Source of the DNA: Paracoccaceae bacterium | Lineage (GTDB): Bacteria > Pseudomonadota > Alphaproteobacteria > Rhodobacterales > Rhodobacteraceae | Assembly (NCBI GenBank): GCA_019911965.1 | Contig: JAIOJF010000025.1 | Location: forward strand, 105,720 to 169,719 | Length of the DNA stretch: 64,000 nucleotides | Direction of reading: 5' to 3' | Shown here: positions 17,636 through 27,613 of the stretch, one piece after another | How positions within the stretch are numbered: the first letter of the stretch is position 1 | Layout of the letters: each line of letters opens with the position of its first letter | Notes under the pieces: model-generated | What the model was told of the DNA's origin: nothing | Seen by the model: the letters and a program-made list of their open reading frames with translations, nothing else | Database searches by the model: none | Program-made: the position numbers and the translations under genes

Positions 17636-18508
17636 TCAGTTCAGAATGCCGGCGTGGCGCATCGCGGCTTCGATGGCGGCCTTGGTGTCCGGCAATGCCT
17701 CGGTCAGGGGCGAGCGAACCTCGGGGCCGCATCTGCCCAGCACCGACAATGCGTATTTGGCACCGACCAGACCCGGTTCGATGAAGATCGCGGTATGAAG
17801 CGGCATCAGGCGGTCCTGATAATCCAGCGCTTTGGCGTAGTCGCCCGCCAGCGTTGCCTCCTGAAACTCCGCACAGAGCTTCGGGGCCACATTTGCGGTG
17901 ACCGAGATGCAGCCAACCCCGCCATGCGCGTTGAAGCCGAGCGCGGTGGCGTCCTCGCCCGAAAGCTGGACGAAGCCCTTGCCGCAGGTATCGCGCTGCA
18001 TCGACACACGCTCGATCTTGCCTGTGGCATCCTTGACGCCGATGATGTTCGGCAGTTTCGCCAGTTCGCCCATCGTCTCGGGGCTCATGTCCACGACCGA
18101 GCGTCCGGGGATGTTGTAAATCACGATCGGCAGGCCGCATTCGTTCAGCGCGGTGTAATGCGCGATCAGGCCACGCTGCGTCGGCTTGTTGTAATAGGGT
18201 GTCACCACCAGCGCCGCGTCGGCCCCGACCTTTTTGGCGTGGTTGATAAGGCGGATCGATTCAATCGTGTTGTTCGATCCTGCCCCTGCGATCACCGGCA
18301 CCCGGCCCGCCGCAGTCCTGACGACCAGTTCAACCACCATTTCATGCTCGTCATGGCTGAGCGTCGGGCTTTCGCCGGTGGTGCCGACCGGCACCAGCCC
18401 GTGGCTGCCTTCGGCGATATGCCATTCAACCAGATGTTTCAGCGTATCGGTATCCACTTCGCCGTTCTTGAACGGGGTTACCAATGCTGGCATCGACCCT
18501 TTGAACAT
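17636..18508 (-). CDS. dapA: 4-hydroxy-tetrahydrodipicolinate synthase
   Basis: DapA condenses pyruvate with aspartate semialdehyde at the entry to lysine and diaminopimelate synthesis. The 290-residue protein has [14 protein letters not shown], the GTTGESPTL loop, the catalytic tyrosine in [11 protein letters not shown] and the Schiff-base lysine in [10 protein letters not shown] strong AGGAAAGGAG precedes the ATG. It heads the minus-strand operon with the P-loop kinase and smpB and is divergent from the lytic transglycosylase, so both flanking genes serve peptidoglycan. Confidence 0.97.
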   Translation of the reverse strand: MFKGSMPALVTPFKNGEVDTDTLKHLVEWHIAEGSHGLVPVGTTGESPTLSHDEHEMVVELVVRTAAGRVPVIAGAGSNNTIESIRLINHAKKVGADAALVVTPYYNKPTQRGLIAHYTALNECGLPIVIYNIPGRSVVDMSPETMGELAKLPNIIGVKDATGKIERVSMQRDTCGKGFVQLSGEDATALGFNAHGGVGCISVTANVAPKLCAEFQEATLAGDYAKALDYQDRLMPLHTAIFIEPGLVGAKYALSVLGRCGPEVRSPLTEALPDTKAAIEAAMRHAGILN

Positions 18509-18664
18509 GACACGCTCCTTTCCTGTCTGGTTGCGGTGAATCAGTCGTCCGTTTAGCAGGCTCGCCGGTGATTGGGTATCCCCCGGATCACATTTGCGCG
18601 GGGTGCTTTGATTCCGCCCCTCGCTCGGCTAAAATGCCGCCAAAGAGCAGTCCGGAATTTCATC

Positions 18665-20629
18665 GTGTTCAAGTATTTGCGTCTATCCATTGCCGCGCTG
18701 GTCTGGTTGCTGCTTGCAGCCACGCCATCCCTTGCCCAATCCGAAGCCGAAAACGGTGCCACGATGGCCGAGGCGCTGGCCAAAACCAGCCTTGGCGACT
18801 GGGATGGTGCCAAGGCCATCGCCGGGCGCATTCCCGATCCTGTGGCCGGTGATATCATCGAATGGATCCGCCTGCGCGACGGCGGGGTCGAGGCCCCCTG
18901 GTCCGATTACCGCCGCTTCCTGGCCGATCACGCCGACTGGCCGGGGCTGGAATTGATCCGCAGCCGGGCCGAGGCGGCCTTGCCGGCCAATTCCCGCCCC
19001 GCCGATATCCTGACCTTCTTCGAGACCCGCCCGCCCGATACCGGCATCGGCGCGCTGCGCCTGATCGAGGCCTATCAGGCCACCGGGCGCAAGGACGAGG
19101 CGATCAAGCTGGCCATCGCCACCTGGACCACGTTCTCGATGACCAAGGACGAGCGGGTGCAATTATATGGCCGCTTCGAGAAGACCCTGGAAAAGCACAA
19201 TGTCGAACGGCTGGACATGCTGTTATGGCGCGATCTGGGCGATCAGGCCGAGGCCCTGTACGAACTGGTGCCCGAAGGCTATCCGGCGCTGGCCAAGGCG
19301 CGGCTCGGCCTTAGGGCGCGGGTGGCCGGGGTCGACGGGCTGATCGCGGCGGTTCCGGCGGCGCTGAAGGATGATCCTGGGCTGAATTACGAACGCTTCC
19401 TGTGGCGGTCGCGCAAGGGGCTGTACGATTCCGCGCGCGATCTGATGCTGGAACGCTCGACCTCGGCTGCCGCGCTCGGGCGGCCCGAGGAATGGTCCGA
19501 ACGCCGCCGCGCCTATGCCCGCCAGGAAATGCGCGACGGCAACAACGCCCGCGCCTATCAGCTTGCCACGCGGCATTTCCTGACCGAAGGGTCGGATTAC
19601 GCCGATCTGGAATGGTTGGCGGGCTATATCGCGCTGCGCAAGCTGAACGATCCGGCGCTGGCGCTGAAGCATTTCCACCTGTTCCAGACGGCTGTCGGCA
19701 CCCCGATCAGCGATGGCCGCGCCGGCTACTGGCTGGGCCGCGCTTACGAGGCCCTGGGCGACGCGGAAAAGGCGAAGCTGGCCTATACCTATGGCGCGGT
19801 GAACCAGACCAGTTTCTATGGCCAGCTTGCCGCCGAAAAGATCAATGCCGGCGCGGACCTGACATTGAGCGGGCGCGAGGCATCGCCGGACTGGCGCACG
19901 GCCGGTTTCGTCGGCCATCCGGTGCTGCGGGCGGCAATGCTGTTCCATTATGCCGACCAGCCCTGGCAGACCGAACGCTTCATCCGCCATTTCGCCGAGA
20001 GCCAGGACCGCACCGGCCTGCAACAACTGGCGGAACTGGCGATCGAGATTGGCCGCCCGCAAATCGCCGTCAGGCTGTCGAAACAGGCGGCGGGGATGGG
20101 GTATGTCCTGCCGAAGACTTATTTCCCTGTCACTGATCTGGCGCGGCGCAGGTTGCCGGTTGATCCCGAAGTGGCGATGTCGATTGCCCGGCGCGAAAGC
20201 GAGCTGGATCAGCAGGTGATCTCGCCTGCGGGCGCGCGCGGGCTGATGCAACTGATGCCGGGCACGGCGCGCAAGATGTCCAAGGAACTGGGCCTGACCT
20301 ATTCCGTGGCGGCGCTGACGGATGACTGGTCCTATAACGCCACGCTCGGTTCGGCCTATCTGGCGCAGCAATTGCAGGATTTCGGCGGCTCCTACATCCT
20401 GGCCTTCGTGGCCTATAATGCCGGTCCCAGCCGGGCGCGGCAATGGATCGAACGTTACGGCGATCCGCGCGGCAGCGGTGTCGATCAGGTGGACTGGATC
20501 GAACATATCCCCTTCCGCGAGACCCGCAATTACGTCATGCGGGTGATGGAATCGCTGCATGTCTACCGGGCGCGTATCAGCGGCAAGGTGCCGGAACTGC
20601 GGCTGAGCAAGGATCTGCGCAAGGGTTAA
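18665..20629 (+). CDS. Exported lytic murein transglycosylase (Slt70-like)
   Basis: This 654-residue enzyme cleaves glycan strands with formation of 1,6-anhydro ends. I selected the GTG at 18665 because a normal signal peptide follows (FKYLRLS, hydrophobic core, ATPSLAQ). The upstream ATG at 18572 would bury it behind 31 basic residues. A long alpha-helical superhelix region with TPR-like repeats (about 30-480) precedes the SLT catalytic domain near residue 490-640. Motifs are [10 protein letters not shown] with the catalytic Glu, [13 protein letters not shown] and [14 protein letters not shown]. The gene is divergent from dapA. Confidence 0.93.
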   Translation: MFKYLRLSIAALVWLLLAATPSLAQSEAENGATMAEALAKTSLGDWDGAKAIAGRIPDPVAGDIIEWIRLRDGGVEAPWSDYRRFLADHADWPGLELIRSRAEAALPANSRPADILTFFETRPPDTGIGALRLIEAYQATGRKDEAIKLAIATWTTFSMTKDERVQLYGRFEKTLEKHNVERLDMLLWRDLGDQAEALYELVPEGYPALAKARLGLRARVAGVDGLIAAVPAALKDDPGLNYERFLWRSRKGLYDSARDLMLERSTSAAALGRPEEWSERRRAYARQEMRDGNNARAYQLATRHFLTEGSDYADLEWLAGYIALRKLNDPALALKHFHLFQTAVGTPISDGRAGYWLGRAYEALGDAEKAKLAYTYGAVNQTSFYGQLAAEKINAGADLTLSGREASPDWRTAGFVGHPVLRAAMLFHYADQPWQTERFIRHFAESQDRTGLQQLAELAIEIGRPQIAVRLSKQAAGMGYVLPKTYFPVTDLARRRLPVDPEVAMSIARRESELDQQVISPAGARGLMQLMPGTARKMSKELGLTYSVAALTDDWSYNATLGSAYLAQQLQDFGGSYILAFVAYNAGPSRARQWIERYGDPRGSGVDQVDWIEHIPFRETRNYVMRVMESLHVYRARISGKVPELRLSKDLRKG

Positions 20630-20655
20630 TCCCTAAGCGAACAGCGAAATACCGC

Positions 20656-20684
20656 TTTTCATCCGCGCCGATATCTCCTATACG
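20656..20684 (+). promoter_or_regulatory. Candidate rpsO promoter
   Basis: TTTTCA at 20656 and TATACG at 20679 have a 17-base spacing, upstream of rpsO. Transcription from here would give a leader of about 85 bases. Confidence 0.4.
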
Positions 20685-20691
20685 CGCCCAT

Positions 20692-20707
20692 CCGCCAGAA
20701 CAGGCGG
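20692..20707 (+). promoter_or_regulatory. Leader hairpin upstream of rpsO
   Basis: A 5-bp GC stem (20692-20696 with 20703-20707) with a six-base loop lies in the predicted rpsO leader. S15 commonly represses its own translation by binding leader structures, so this may be part of such an element. The structure is short and unproven. Confidence 0.25.
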
Positions 20708-20775
20708 TGCTCCACGGGCCTTGCTGGACGACATCCCGGCTTGTGCCATCCACACCAACCGTAAAGGAGACCCCG

Positions 20776-21045
20776 ATGTCGATTACGCCCGAGCTGAAAG
20801 AACAGCTGATCAAGGAATACGCCACCAAGGAAGGCGATACCGGTTCGCCGGAAGTGCAGGTTGCCATCCTGACCAGCCGCATCACCACGCTGACCGAGCA
20901 TTTCAAGACCCACAAGAAGGACAACCACTCGCGTCGTGGCCTTCTGATGATGGTCGCCCAGCGCCGCAAACTGCTGGACTACACCAAGGCCAGGGATGAA
21001 GCGCGGTATCAGTCGCTGATCCAGCGTCTGGGTATCCGCCGCTAA
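20776..21045 (+). CDS. rpsO: 30S ribosomal protein S15
   Basis: S15 is a primary binder of 16S rRNA helices in the small-subunit platform. The 89-residue protein is complete: [16 protein letters not shown], the [15 protein letters not shown] segment and [25 protein letters not shown] precedes the ATG. The usual partners truB and pnp are not adjacent here. It is instead flanked by a lytic transglycosylase and, convergently, by dnaA. Confidence 0.98.
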   Translation: MSITPELKEQLIKEYATKEGDTGSPEVQVAILTSRITTLTEHFKTHKKDNHSRRGLLMMVAQRRKLLDYTKARDEARYQSLIQRLGIRR

Positions 21046-21067
21046 GGCAGTCCTGACACATTGGAAG

Positions 21068-21103
21068 ACCGCGACCGGGGCGATCCGGGCGCGGTTTTTT
21101 TAT
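21068..21103 (+). terminator. Intrinsic terminator of rpsO
   Basis: A GC-rich imperfect hairpin (ACCGC at 21068 pairs with GCGGT ending at 21095) is followed immediately by a run of seven Ts. It lies about 25 bases past the rpsO stop, in the convergent spacer with dnaA. Confidence 0.85.
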
Positions 21104-21158
21104 TTGTGCAGCGCCTATTCTGCCCGCCGGATCAAGCCGTTGCGCCCGGCCTTCCGCC

Positions 21159-22538
21159 TCAGGCTTCCAGCATCCGGCGCAGCAATTCGACATCCTCGGC
21201 AATCTGGTTGTCCACCGCGCGCAATTCCTCGATCTTGCGCACCGCGTGGATCACCGTCGTATGGTCGCGCCCGCCAAACCGCCGCCCGATCTCGGGCAGG
21301 GATTTCGAGGTCAGCGTCTTGGCCAGGAACATCGCCACCTGACGCGGCCGCGCGACCGAGCGGGCCCGGCGCGGCGACAGCATGTCGCTCAGGCGCAGAT
21401 TGTAGTGATCGGCCACCTTGCGGATGATTTCGTCGATCGTCACCTTGCGGTCACTGGCGCGCAGGATATCGGCCAGACATTCCTGGGCGATTTCCAGCGT
21501 CACCTCGCGCCCGACCAGCGAGGCAAAGGCATATAGCCGGTTCAACGCCCCTTCCAGCACCCGCACATTGGTGGATATCCGGTGCGCCAGGAACTCCAGC
21601 ACCCCCTTGGCGATGCGCACATCGGGGTAAAGCGCCGCCTGCGCCTCGGATTTCGATTGCAGGATGCCAAGACGCAATTCGTAATCCGCCGGGTGCAGAT
21701 CAACCACCAGCCCCCATTGCAGGCGCGACTTGATGCGCTCTTCCAGGCCGTTGATCTCGCCGGGCGCACGATCGGCGGAAATGACGATCTGCTTGTTCTG
21801 GTCGATCAGCGCGTTGAAGGTGTGGAAAAACTCGTCCTGGGTGCTTTCCTTGCCGGCGATGAACTGCACGTCATCCACCATCAGCACATCCACCGAGCGG
21901 AACATTTCCTTGAAGCCCATCATGTCCTTGAACCTGAGCGATTGCACGAAGCGGTACATGAACTGCTCCGCCGACAGGTACAGCACCCGCGCCCCGGGCT
22001 GGCGGGTCTGGATTTCCCAGGCGATGGCATGCATCAGATGCGTCTTGCCAAGGCCCACCCCGCCGTAAAGGAACAGGGGATTGAACGTCACCGGCCCGCC
22101 TTCGGCCACCCGGCGGGCGGCGGCATGGGCCAGCTCGTTGGGCTTGCCGACGACGAAGCGGTCAAAGGTGAAACGCTGGTCCAGCGGCGAGCCGGGCAGA
22201 TCAATCTCGGGCTGTCCGGCGGATGAGCGCGGCTGCGCCATCGCGCTGGCCCTTGCCCGTGGCGCGGGTGCCGGCGCGTCAGGTGCCACGGATTCGCGGG
22301 CAGGCACGGTGAATTCGATCCGCTCAACCGCGCGTCCCGCCGTGCGCAGGCCCTGAAGGATGCGATCGCCGTAATTGCGGTTGACCCAGTCGCCAAAGAA
22401 ATTGGTTGGCACCGCGAACCCGACAACACCATCCGAATCGGACAGAAGTTCCAGCGGCTTTATCCAGTTGTTGAAGGCGTCCCGCCCCATCGTTTGCATA
22501 AGATCATCACGCACACGCCCCCAGGTGTCCTTGGTCAT
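21159..22538 (-). CDS. dnaA: Chromosomal replication initiator DnaA
   Basis: DnaA binds oriC and opens the duplex. The 459-residue protein has an N-terminal oligomerisation domain (residues about 1-85), a variable linker, the AAA+ core with Walker A GGVGLGKTHLMHA and Walker B VDVLMVDDVQF, and the C-terminal DNA-binding domain with signature GRDHTTVIHAVRKIEEL. dnaN and recF are not adjacent, because the downstream neighbour is convergent rpsO. It lies 38 bases after a rhodanese gene, with which it is probably cotranscribed. Confidence 0.98.
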   Translation of the reverse strand: MTKDTWGRVRDDLMQTMGRDAFNNWIKPLELLSDSDGVVGFAVPTNFFGDWVNRNYGDRILQGLRTAGRAVERIEFTVPARESVAPDAPAPAPRARASAMAQPRSSAGQPEIDLPGSPLDQRFTFDRFVVGKPNELAHAAARRVAEGGPVTFNPLFLYGGVGLGKTHLMHAIAWEIQTRQPGARVLYLSAEQFMYRFVQSLRFKDMMGFKEMFRSVDVLMVDDVQFIAGKESTQDEFFHTFNALIDQNKQIVISADRAPGEINGLEERIKSRLQWGLVVDLHPADYELRLGILQSKSEAQAALYPDVRIAKGVLEFLAHRISTNVRVLEGALNRLYAFASLVGREVTLEIAQECLADILRASDRKVTIDEIIRKVADHYNLRLSDMLSPRRARSVARPRQVAMFLAKTLTSKSLPEIGRRFGGRDHTTVIHAVRKIEELRAVDNQIAEDVELLRRMLEA

Positions 22539-22576
22539 TCTTCGTCCGTTCTTGTTTTTTCGTTCTTGTTATTGTT

Positions 22577-23026
22577 TCAGGTCTGCCGCCAGGGCAGCCC
22601 GCGTTGCTTCCAGCCGTTCTGGTTTCCACGGTGCCGGGACTCGTCAAGATCACCTTCAAAACCTTCTTCCACGTTCACACAAACGGCCTTCCGCCCTATT
22701 TCCCGCAGGATATCCGCCACATATTCCGCCGCATCCAGCGAGCGCACGCCCGAGCGGCAGATGAAGAAAATCCTGGCGGGAAACCTGTCGCCAAAATGTG
22801 AGAACAGCTCGCCGGTAAACTCCGGGTTCACGGACATGTCCGGAAAGGCAAGCCACTCGACGCGGATAAGCTCTCGGTCGATGCTGTCCAGATTCGGACA
22901 GCCGACATAAGACCATTCCGCCTTGGTACGCACATCGACCAGAACCGAGTTCGGTTCGGTTTTCAGGCTTTCCCAGGCTTCGTGCGGCAGCACTTCGGTG
23001 ACAAACGTGTTGTCGTCCGCGACCAT
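22577..23026 (-). CDS. Rhodanese-like single-domain protein
   Basis: The 149-residue protein has one rhodanese domain. It shows VLVDVRTKAEWSYVGCP near the N-terminus and the active-site loop CRSGVRS near residue 90, with cysteine present, so sulfur transfer or arsenate/phosphatase-type chemistry is possible. GGGGGGACAG precedes the ATG. Its position between rpsT and dnaA, in the same direction, splits a pair that is adjacent in many alphaproteobacteria. Confidence 0.88.
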   Translation of the reverse strand: MVADDNTFVTEVLPHEAWESLKTEPNSVLVDVRTKAEWSYVGCPNLDSIDRELIRVEWLAFPDMSVNPEFTGELFSHFGDRFPARIFFICRSGVRSLDAAEYVADILREIGRKAVCVNVEEGFEGDLDESRHRGNQNGWKQRGLPWRQT

Positions 23027-23059
23027 CTGTCCCCCCAGACAAACTGAATCACCTGACGA

Positions 23060-23088
23060 CGCTAGCAGGCCCGCAACCGCCCCGACAA
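23060..23088 (-). promoter_or_regulatory. Candidate promoter for the rhodanese-dnaA unit
   Basis: On the minus strand TTGTCG (83-88 of this block) and CTAGCG (60-65) are separated by 17 bases, about 34 bases upstream of the rhodanese start. If real, dnaA is read from here. Confidence 0.4.
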
Positions 23089-23214
23089 CTGATCTTCACG
23101 CTTGACAGAAACATTCCCCGACACCGAATCTGAGGCAGAACGGCGCACCGCTAAATCTATGGTTCGGGGGGTGTCTGCCCCATAGGCGGCGTCGGATCAC
23201 GACCGCACAACGCG

Positions 23215-23244
23215 AAAAGGACGCAGGCCTGGCAGGCTGCGTCC
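23215..23244 (-). terminator. Intrinsic terminator of rpsT
   Basis: An 8-bp perfect stem (23219-23226 with 23237-23244) with a partly self-pairing 10-base loop is followed on the minus strand by TTTT. It lies about 40 bases past the rpsT stop. A second, smaller hairpin (7-bp stem at 23259-23265 and 23269-23275) lies between it and rpsT. Confidence 0.75.
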
Positions 23245-23284
23245 CTCAATTCCGAATCCCGGCCTTGCAGGCCGGAAGGCCGTG

Positions 23285-23551
23285 TCAGGCGCCCAGCGCC
23301 TTCACCCGCGCCGACAACCTGGAGATTTTCCGGCTGGCGGTGTTCTTGTGCAGGATGCCCTTGGTCACGCCACGCATGATTTCCGGCTGGGCCGCTTTCA
23401 GGGCGTTGGCCGCGACGGTCACGTCGCCACCCAGGATCGCCTCTTCAACCTTGCGGATGAAGGTGCGGATGCGGGTGCGGCGGTTCTTGTTCACGGCAGT
23501 ACGGCGCACCAGCTGGCGCGCGCGTTTCTTGGATTGCGGCGAATTGGCCAT
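23285..23551 (-). CDS. rpsT: 30S ribosomal protein S20
   Basis: S20 is a primary 16S rRNA-binding protein. The 88-residue sequence has the classic opening [13 protein letters not shown] and the basic helices [19 protein letters not shown] and [18 protein letters not shown]. It has its own well-formed promoter and terminator. It precedes dnaA in the old alphaproteobacterial gene order. Confidence 0.98.
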   Translation of the reverse strand: MANSPQSKKRARQLVRRTAVNKNRRTRIRTFIRKVEEAILGGDVTVAANALKAAQPEIMRGVTKGILHKNTASRKISRLSARVKALGA

Positions 23552-23595
23552 ATCTGTAATTCCGGTCTTGTCGTGTCACGAAAGATGAACCGCGC

Positions 23596-23623
23596 TTCTA
23601 GACGCGAGTCCGGGGCAAGTCAA
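23596..23623 (-). promoter_or_regulatory. rpsT promoter
   Basis: On the minus strand TTGACT and CTAGAA are spaced by 16 bases and lie about 45 bases upstream of the rpsT ATG. It is one of the best sigma70-type promoters in the window. It lies in the short gap between the SulP gene and rpsT, so the two are transcribed separately. Confidence 0.6.
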
Positions 23624-23629
23624 CGGGGC

Positions 23630-24931
23630 TCAGGGCTGTTTTTCGTCCTGGTCCGAATGCATGTCCTCGCGGCTGAGGCCGGTCCACCTGCCGGGGCGCA
23701 ACCGGTTACGCTCGATCCGCAGGGCGAGACCCAGCGCCACGCCGGTGCCGATGGCGATTGTCAGGTCCACGACGACGGTCAGAACCAGCGTCAGCACCAG
23801 CAGAACCTGATCCGAACGCCGCTCGGCCAGGTAGCTGCGCCATTTGTGCGGCTCGCTCATGTTCCAGGCCACCATGACCAGCAGGGCCGCCAGCGCCGGC
23901 AGCGCCAGTTGGCCGACCAGTGGCGCGAAGGCCGCCATCATCAGCCAGATCGCCAGCGCATGCACCAGCCCGGCCACCGGCGTCTTGCCGCCGGCGCGGA
24001 TATTGGTGGCGGTTCGCGCAATCGCGCCGGTGGCGGGCATGCCGCCGAACATGGCCGAGGCGATATTGGCAACGCCCTGCGCCGTCACCTCCGCATTGGG
24101 GCGGTGGTGGCCCTCGATCATCCGGTCGGCGACAACGGCGGACAGCAGCGATTCGATTCCCGCAAGGAAGGCGATGACGAAGGCCGACGGCAATAACTCG
24201 ACCACCTTCGCGAAGGTGGGTTGCGGCAGCATCGGCATCGGCAGGTTGGCGGGAAGATCGCCGAACCGTGAATGCAGCGTGTCCACCGAGCCGCCCAGCG
24301 CCCAGGCCAGCGCCGAACCGGCGATGATCGCCACGATCAGCCCCGGCCAGCGCGGCGCCAGCCGCCTGAACGCGACGATCAGCACCAGCGTCACCATTGC
24401 CACCAGCAGGGCAGACAGGCTGGCACTATCGGCGGCACCGGCCAGCGCCTGAACCTTGGAGATGAACTCGGCCGGGACATTGCCCATCTGCAAGCCGAGG
24501 AAATCCTTGATCTGGCTGGTGGCGATGACGATGGCGATGCCGATGGTAAAGCCGTTCACCACCGCCCCCGGCACATAGGCCACCAGCCGGCCCAGCCGGA
24601 AATACCCCGCCATCAGCAGGATCACCCCGGCCATGAAGGTGGCAAGGATCAGGCCATCATAGCCGTGATCGGCAATCACGCTGTAGACCACCACGATGAA
24701 CGCACCGGTCGGCCCGCCGATCTGCACCCGGCTGCCACCCAGCAACGAGATGAAGAAGCCGCCGACAATCGCCGTCACCAGCCCGCGCGCCGGATCGGCA
24801 CCCGAGGCAATTGCGATGGCCAGGCTCAACGGCAGCGCCACCAGCGCGACCGTCAGACCGGCCAGCAGGTCGGCCAGAAACAGCGACAGTGAATAACCGC
24901 GCATCGTGGTCAGGATCTTGGGCTGGCGCAT
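23630..24931 (-). CDS. SulP family anion transporter lacking a STAS domain
   Basis: The 433-residue protein has ten or more hydrophobic segments and the SulP hallmarks LADLLAGLTVALVALPLSLA and GGSRVQIGGPTGAF near the N-terminus. It transports an anion such as sulfate or bicarbonate. Family members are usually 500-600 residues with a C-terminal STAS domain. Here the chain ends in a short acidic tail (REDMHSDQDEKQP) right after the last membrane helix. It separates rpsT from ech, which are neighbours in other alphaproteobacteria. Confidence 0.9.
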   Translation of the reverse strand: MRQPKILTTMRGYSLSLFLADLLAGLTVALVALPLSLAIAIASGADPARGLVTAIVGGFFISLLGGSRVQIGGPTGAFIVVVYSVIADHGYDGLILATFMAGVILLMAGYFRLGRLVAYVPGAVVNGFTIGIAIVIATSQIKDFLGLQMGNVPAEFISKVQALAGAADSASLSALLVAMVTLVLIVAFRRLAPRWPGLIVAIIAGSALAWALGGSVDTLHSRFGDLPANLPMPMLPQPTFAKVVELLPSAFVIAFLAGIESLLSAVVADRMIEGHHRPNAEVTAQGVANIASAMFGGMPATGAIARTATNIRAGGKTPVAGLVHALAIWLMMAAFAPLVGQLALPALAALLVMVAWNMSEPHKWRSYLAERRSDQVLLVLTLVLTVVVDLTIAIGTGVALGLALRIERNRLRPGRWTGLSREDMHSDQDEKQP

Positions 24932-25043
24932 GACAGGACCAAACCGGGAAAAGGTGGATTCCCTTAGCCGTAGCGCAATGCCGGACAGATCGCCAGCGCG
25001 GATGCCATGCGAGTTCGGCAGACTTACAAGGGCTTGCCGCCCC

Positions 25044-25820
25044 CTATTTGCCGCGAAATTGCGGCGTGCGCTTTTCCAGGAAGGCGGACATGCCTTCGGC
25101 CTGATCTTCGGTGGCGAACAGCGAATGGAACAGGCGGCGCTCGAACAACACGCCTTCGCGCAGGCTGGTCTCGTAGGACCGGTTCACCGCCTCTTTTACC
25201 GCCATCGTGGTCAGCAGCGACTTTTCGGCGATCTTGGTGGCGGTGGCCATCGCGTCCTCGACCAGTTTCTTCACCGGCACGATGCGCGAAACAAGGCCGG
25301 AACGCTCGGCCTCTTCGGCATCCATCATGCGCCCGGTCAGTTGCATTTCCATTGATTTCGACTTGCCGACAAACCGTGTCAGCCGCTGGGTGCCGCCGAT
25401 CCCGGCGATGACGCCAAGGTTGATCTCGGGCTGGCCGAATTTCGCATTGTCACCGGCAATGATGAAATCGCACATCATCGCCAATTCGCAGCCGCCACCC
25501 AGCGCATGCCCGGCAACCGCCGCGATGATCGGCTTGCGACAGCGCAGCAAGGCCTCGGTTTCGGGCGTGAAGAAATCCGAGGCGAACATGTCGACAAAGG
25601 ACTTTTCCGACATTTCCTTGATATCGGCCCCGGCGGCGAATACCTTTTCCGATCCGGTCAGCACGATGGCGCGGACCTTTTCGTTGTCTTCCATCGCCTT
25701 CAGCGCGCAGGACAATTCGCCCAGCAACTGACTGTTCAGCGCGTTCATCGCGTCGGGACGGTTCAGACGGATCAGGCCGACATGATCCTCGATTTCCACG
25801 ATCAGGGTTTCATAGGCCAT
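25044..25820 (-). CDS. ech: Enoyl-CoA hydratase
   Basis: The 258-residue crotonase-fold enzyme adds water to 2-enoyl-CoA in fatty acid beta-oxidation. The oxyanion hole is formed by [10 protein letters not shown] and [13 protein letters not shown]. Catalytic glutamates are in GGGCELAM and [11 protein letters not shown], both present, so it is a true hydratase. Its place between rpsT and mutM is conserved widely in alphaproteobacteria. Confidence 0.93.
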   Translation of the reverse strand: MAYETLIVEIEDHVGLIRLNRPDAMNALNSQLLGELSCALKAMEDNEKVRAIVLTGSEKVFAAGADIKEMSEKSFVDMFASDFFTPETEALLRCRKPIIAAVAGHALGGGCELAMMCDFIIAGDNAKFGQPEINLGVIAGIGGTQRLTRFVGKSKSMEMQLTGRMMDAEEAERSGLVSRIVPVKKLVEDAMATATKIAEKSLLTTMAVKEAVNRSYETSLREGVLFERRLFHSLFATEDQAEGMSAFLEKRTPQFRGK

Positions 25821-25900
25821 GTCTTCGGTCCTTCCGGATGCCTGCCTGGCCCGATGCCAGTCTGGGCCGGTGTGATAGCATTCTGGCCAAGGCTTTCAAG

Positions 25901-26758
25901 CTATCTTTGGCACCTGCGACAATAGTAGGTAGAACGCCCGGCCTGGGTAATCCGGTGAATTTCCCCGCCACATCCGTGGGTTTTGCAGATTTCACCCTCG
26001 CGGTCATAGACGGCGAACTTGTGCTGGAAATAGCCCAGCTCGCCATCCGCCTGCCGGTAATCCTGCAAGGACGAGCCGCCCGATTCGATGGCCTCGCCCA
26101 GAACCGCGCGAATCACCGGCACCAATGCGGCGGCGCGCTGGCGTGACAGCGCACTGGCCTTGCGGACGGGCGAGATACCGGCCCGCCAAAGCGCCTCGCA
26201 GACATAGATATTGCCCAGCCCGGCAACCAGGTGCTGATCCAGCAGCGCCGATTTCACCGGCGTGTTGCGGGATTTCAGGGCGTCGGCAAGGTAGGGCTCG
26301 CTGAAGGCATTGCCCAGCGGCTCAGGCCCCAGTTTCGCCAGCAGGGGATGGGTTTCAACGGCATCGGTGGCGCAGAGGTCCATCATGCCGAAGCGGCGGG
26401 CATCGTTGAAGGTGACACGCGCGCCGCCTTCCATATCGAAAATGACATGATCGTGCTTTTCCGGGGCAGGGTGGGCGTGGTGAAACTCGCCCGGCGCGGC
26501 GCGCGCTTCGCCGATCAGCATCCGCCCGGACATGCCCAGATGCACCAACAGGGTTTCACCCGAATCAAGATCCGCCAGGATATACTTGGCCCGCCGCCGG
26601 AGGGCGATCACCCGCCGCCCGCTCAGCCGTTCGGCCATGCGATCCGGGAACGGCCAGCGCAGGCCTTCGCGGCGGGTCTCGGCGCGGGCGATCAGCTTGC
26701 CCTCCATTGCCCCCAACAGGCCCCGGCGGACGGTTTCAACCTCGGGAAGTTCGGGCAT
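25901..26758 (-). CDS. mutM: Formamidopyrimidine-DNA glycosylase MutM
   Basis: MutM excises 8-oxoguanine and formamidopyrimidines and nicks the abasic site. The 285-residue protein starts [14 protein letters not shown], where the processed Pro2 is the catalytic nucleophile and E3 the helper. Lys in [11 protein letters not shown] and the H2TH motif [16 protein letters not shown] are present. The C-terminal zinc finger uses CKTHGC and YYCRRC. With mutT it gives two arms of the 8-oxoguanine repair system in this window. It is divergent from ubiE. Confidence 0.97.
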   Translation of the reverse strand: MPELPEVETVRRGLLGAMEGKLIARAETRREGLRWPFPDRMAERLSGRRVIALRRRAKYILADLDSGETLLVHLGMSGRMLIGEARAAPGEFHHAHPAPEKHDHVIFDMEGGARVTFNDARRFGMMDLCATDAVETHPLLAKLGPEPLGNAFSEPYLADALKSRNTPVKSALLDQHLVAGLGNIYVCEALWRAGISPVRKASALSRQRAAALVPVIRAVLGEAIESGGSSLQDYRQADGELGYFQHKFAVYDREGEICKTHGCGGEIHRITQAGRSTYYCRRCQR

Positions 26759-26799
26759 TGTCGCACCTTTTGCCGCGCAGATGCCGGGGGGGTCGCGCA

Positions 26800-26827
26800 T
26801 TGTAACCCCGGCAAACATGCCTATAAG
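26800..26827 (+). promoter_or_regulatory. Candidate ubiE-ubiB promoter
   Basis: TTGTAA at 26800 and TATAAG at 26822 are separated by 16 bases, about 30 bases upstream of the ubiE ATG in the divergent mutM/ubiE spacer. Confidence 0.55.
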
Positions 26828-26857
26828 AAGAGGCGGCAAAGCGAACGGCAAGACCTC

Positions 26858-27610
26858 ATGACTATTCCCGGCGACAAAACCACCCATTTCGGCAACCAGA
26901 CCGTGCCCGAGGACCAGAAGGCCGGCATGGTGCATGGCGTGTTCACCAATGTGGCGTCGAAATACGACGTGATGAACGACGCGATGAGCCTTGGCATCCA
27001 CCGCCTCTGGAAAGACGCGATGATGGACTGGCTGGCCCCGCGCAACGGCCAGAAGTTGCTGGATGTCGCGGGGGGCACCGGCGATATCGCGTTTCGCTTC
27101 CTGAAACGCGCGCCCAACGCCCATGCAACCGTCTTCGACATGACCCAGAGCATGCTGGATGAAGGGCGCAAACGCGCCGAAGCAACGGCAATGGCCGGGC
27201 ATCTCGATTGGGTCTGCGGCGATGCGATGGCGCTGCCGTTTGCCGACGATTCCTTCGATGTCTACACGATTTCCTTCGGCATCCGGAACGTCACCCGCAT
27301 ACAGGACGCGATCGACGAGGCGTTCCGCGTGCTGAAACCCGGTGGCCGATTCATGGTGCTGGAATTCAGCCGGATCCCGAACGAGGGGCTGCAATGGCTT
27401 TACGACCGCTATTCGTTCAACATCATCCCGCCGATGGGCAAGATGATCGCCAATGACCGCGACAGCTATCAATACCTGGTGGAAAGCATCCGCAAGTTCC
27501 CCCCACAAGAGGAATTTGCCGAAATGATCCGCAAGGGCGGCTTTGAGCAGGTGAAATACCGCAACCTGTCGCTGGGCATCGCGGCCCTGCATTCCGGCTG
27601 GAAGCTCTAG
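26858..27610 (+). CDS. ubiE: Ubiquinone/menaquinone C-methyltransferase UbiE
   Basis: UbiE methylates the ring carbon of the quinone precursor. The 250-residue protein has the diagnostic [23 protein letters not shown] motif [16 protein letters not shown] and the late NGCATTERING-like region replaced here by [20 protein letters not shown] and ALHSGWKL at the C-terminus. The ATG at 26858 is the natural family start. Reading further upstream only extends into the antisense of mutM. It is followed by ubiB after three bases. Confidence 0.97.
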   Translation: MTIPGDKTTHFGNQTVPEDQKAGMVHGVFTNVASKYDVMNDAMSLGIHRLWKDAMMDWLAPRNGQKLLDVAGGTGDIAFRFLKRAPNAHATVFDMTQSMLDEGRKRAEATAMAGHLDWVCGDAMALPFADDSFDVYTISFGIRNVTRIQDAIDEAFRVLKPGGRFMVLEFSRIPNEGLQWLYDRYSFNIIPPMGKMIANDRDSYQYLVESIRKFPPQEEFAEMIRKGGFEQVKYRNLSLGIAALHSGWKL

Positions 27611-27613
27611 GCG

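Noticed and set aside
18572-18664. Upstream ATG start for the lytic transglycosylase
   Set aside because: It would place 31 basic residues before the signal peptide. The GTG at 18665 gives a standard signal peptide.
23102-23131. A plus-strand TTGACA with a weak -10 (GAATCT) that could drive a small RNA toward the rpsT terminator
   Set aside because: The -10 is poor, no conserved RNA fold was recognised, and the downstream hairpin serves rpsT on the other strand.
22539-23284. Possible oriC near dnaA
   Set aside because: No cluster of DnaA boxes (TTATCCACA-like) or AT-rich unwinding region was seen around dnaA.
23258-23285. AGGCCGGAAGG stretch reminiscent of the SRP RNA core
   Set aside because: The rest of the SRP RNA consensus is absent and the sequence overlaps the rpsT stop and a simple hairpin.
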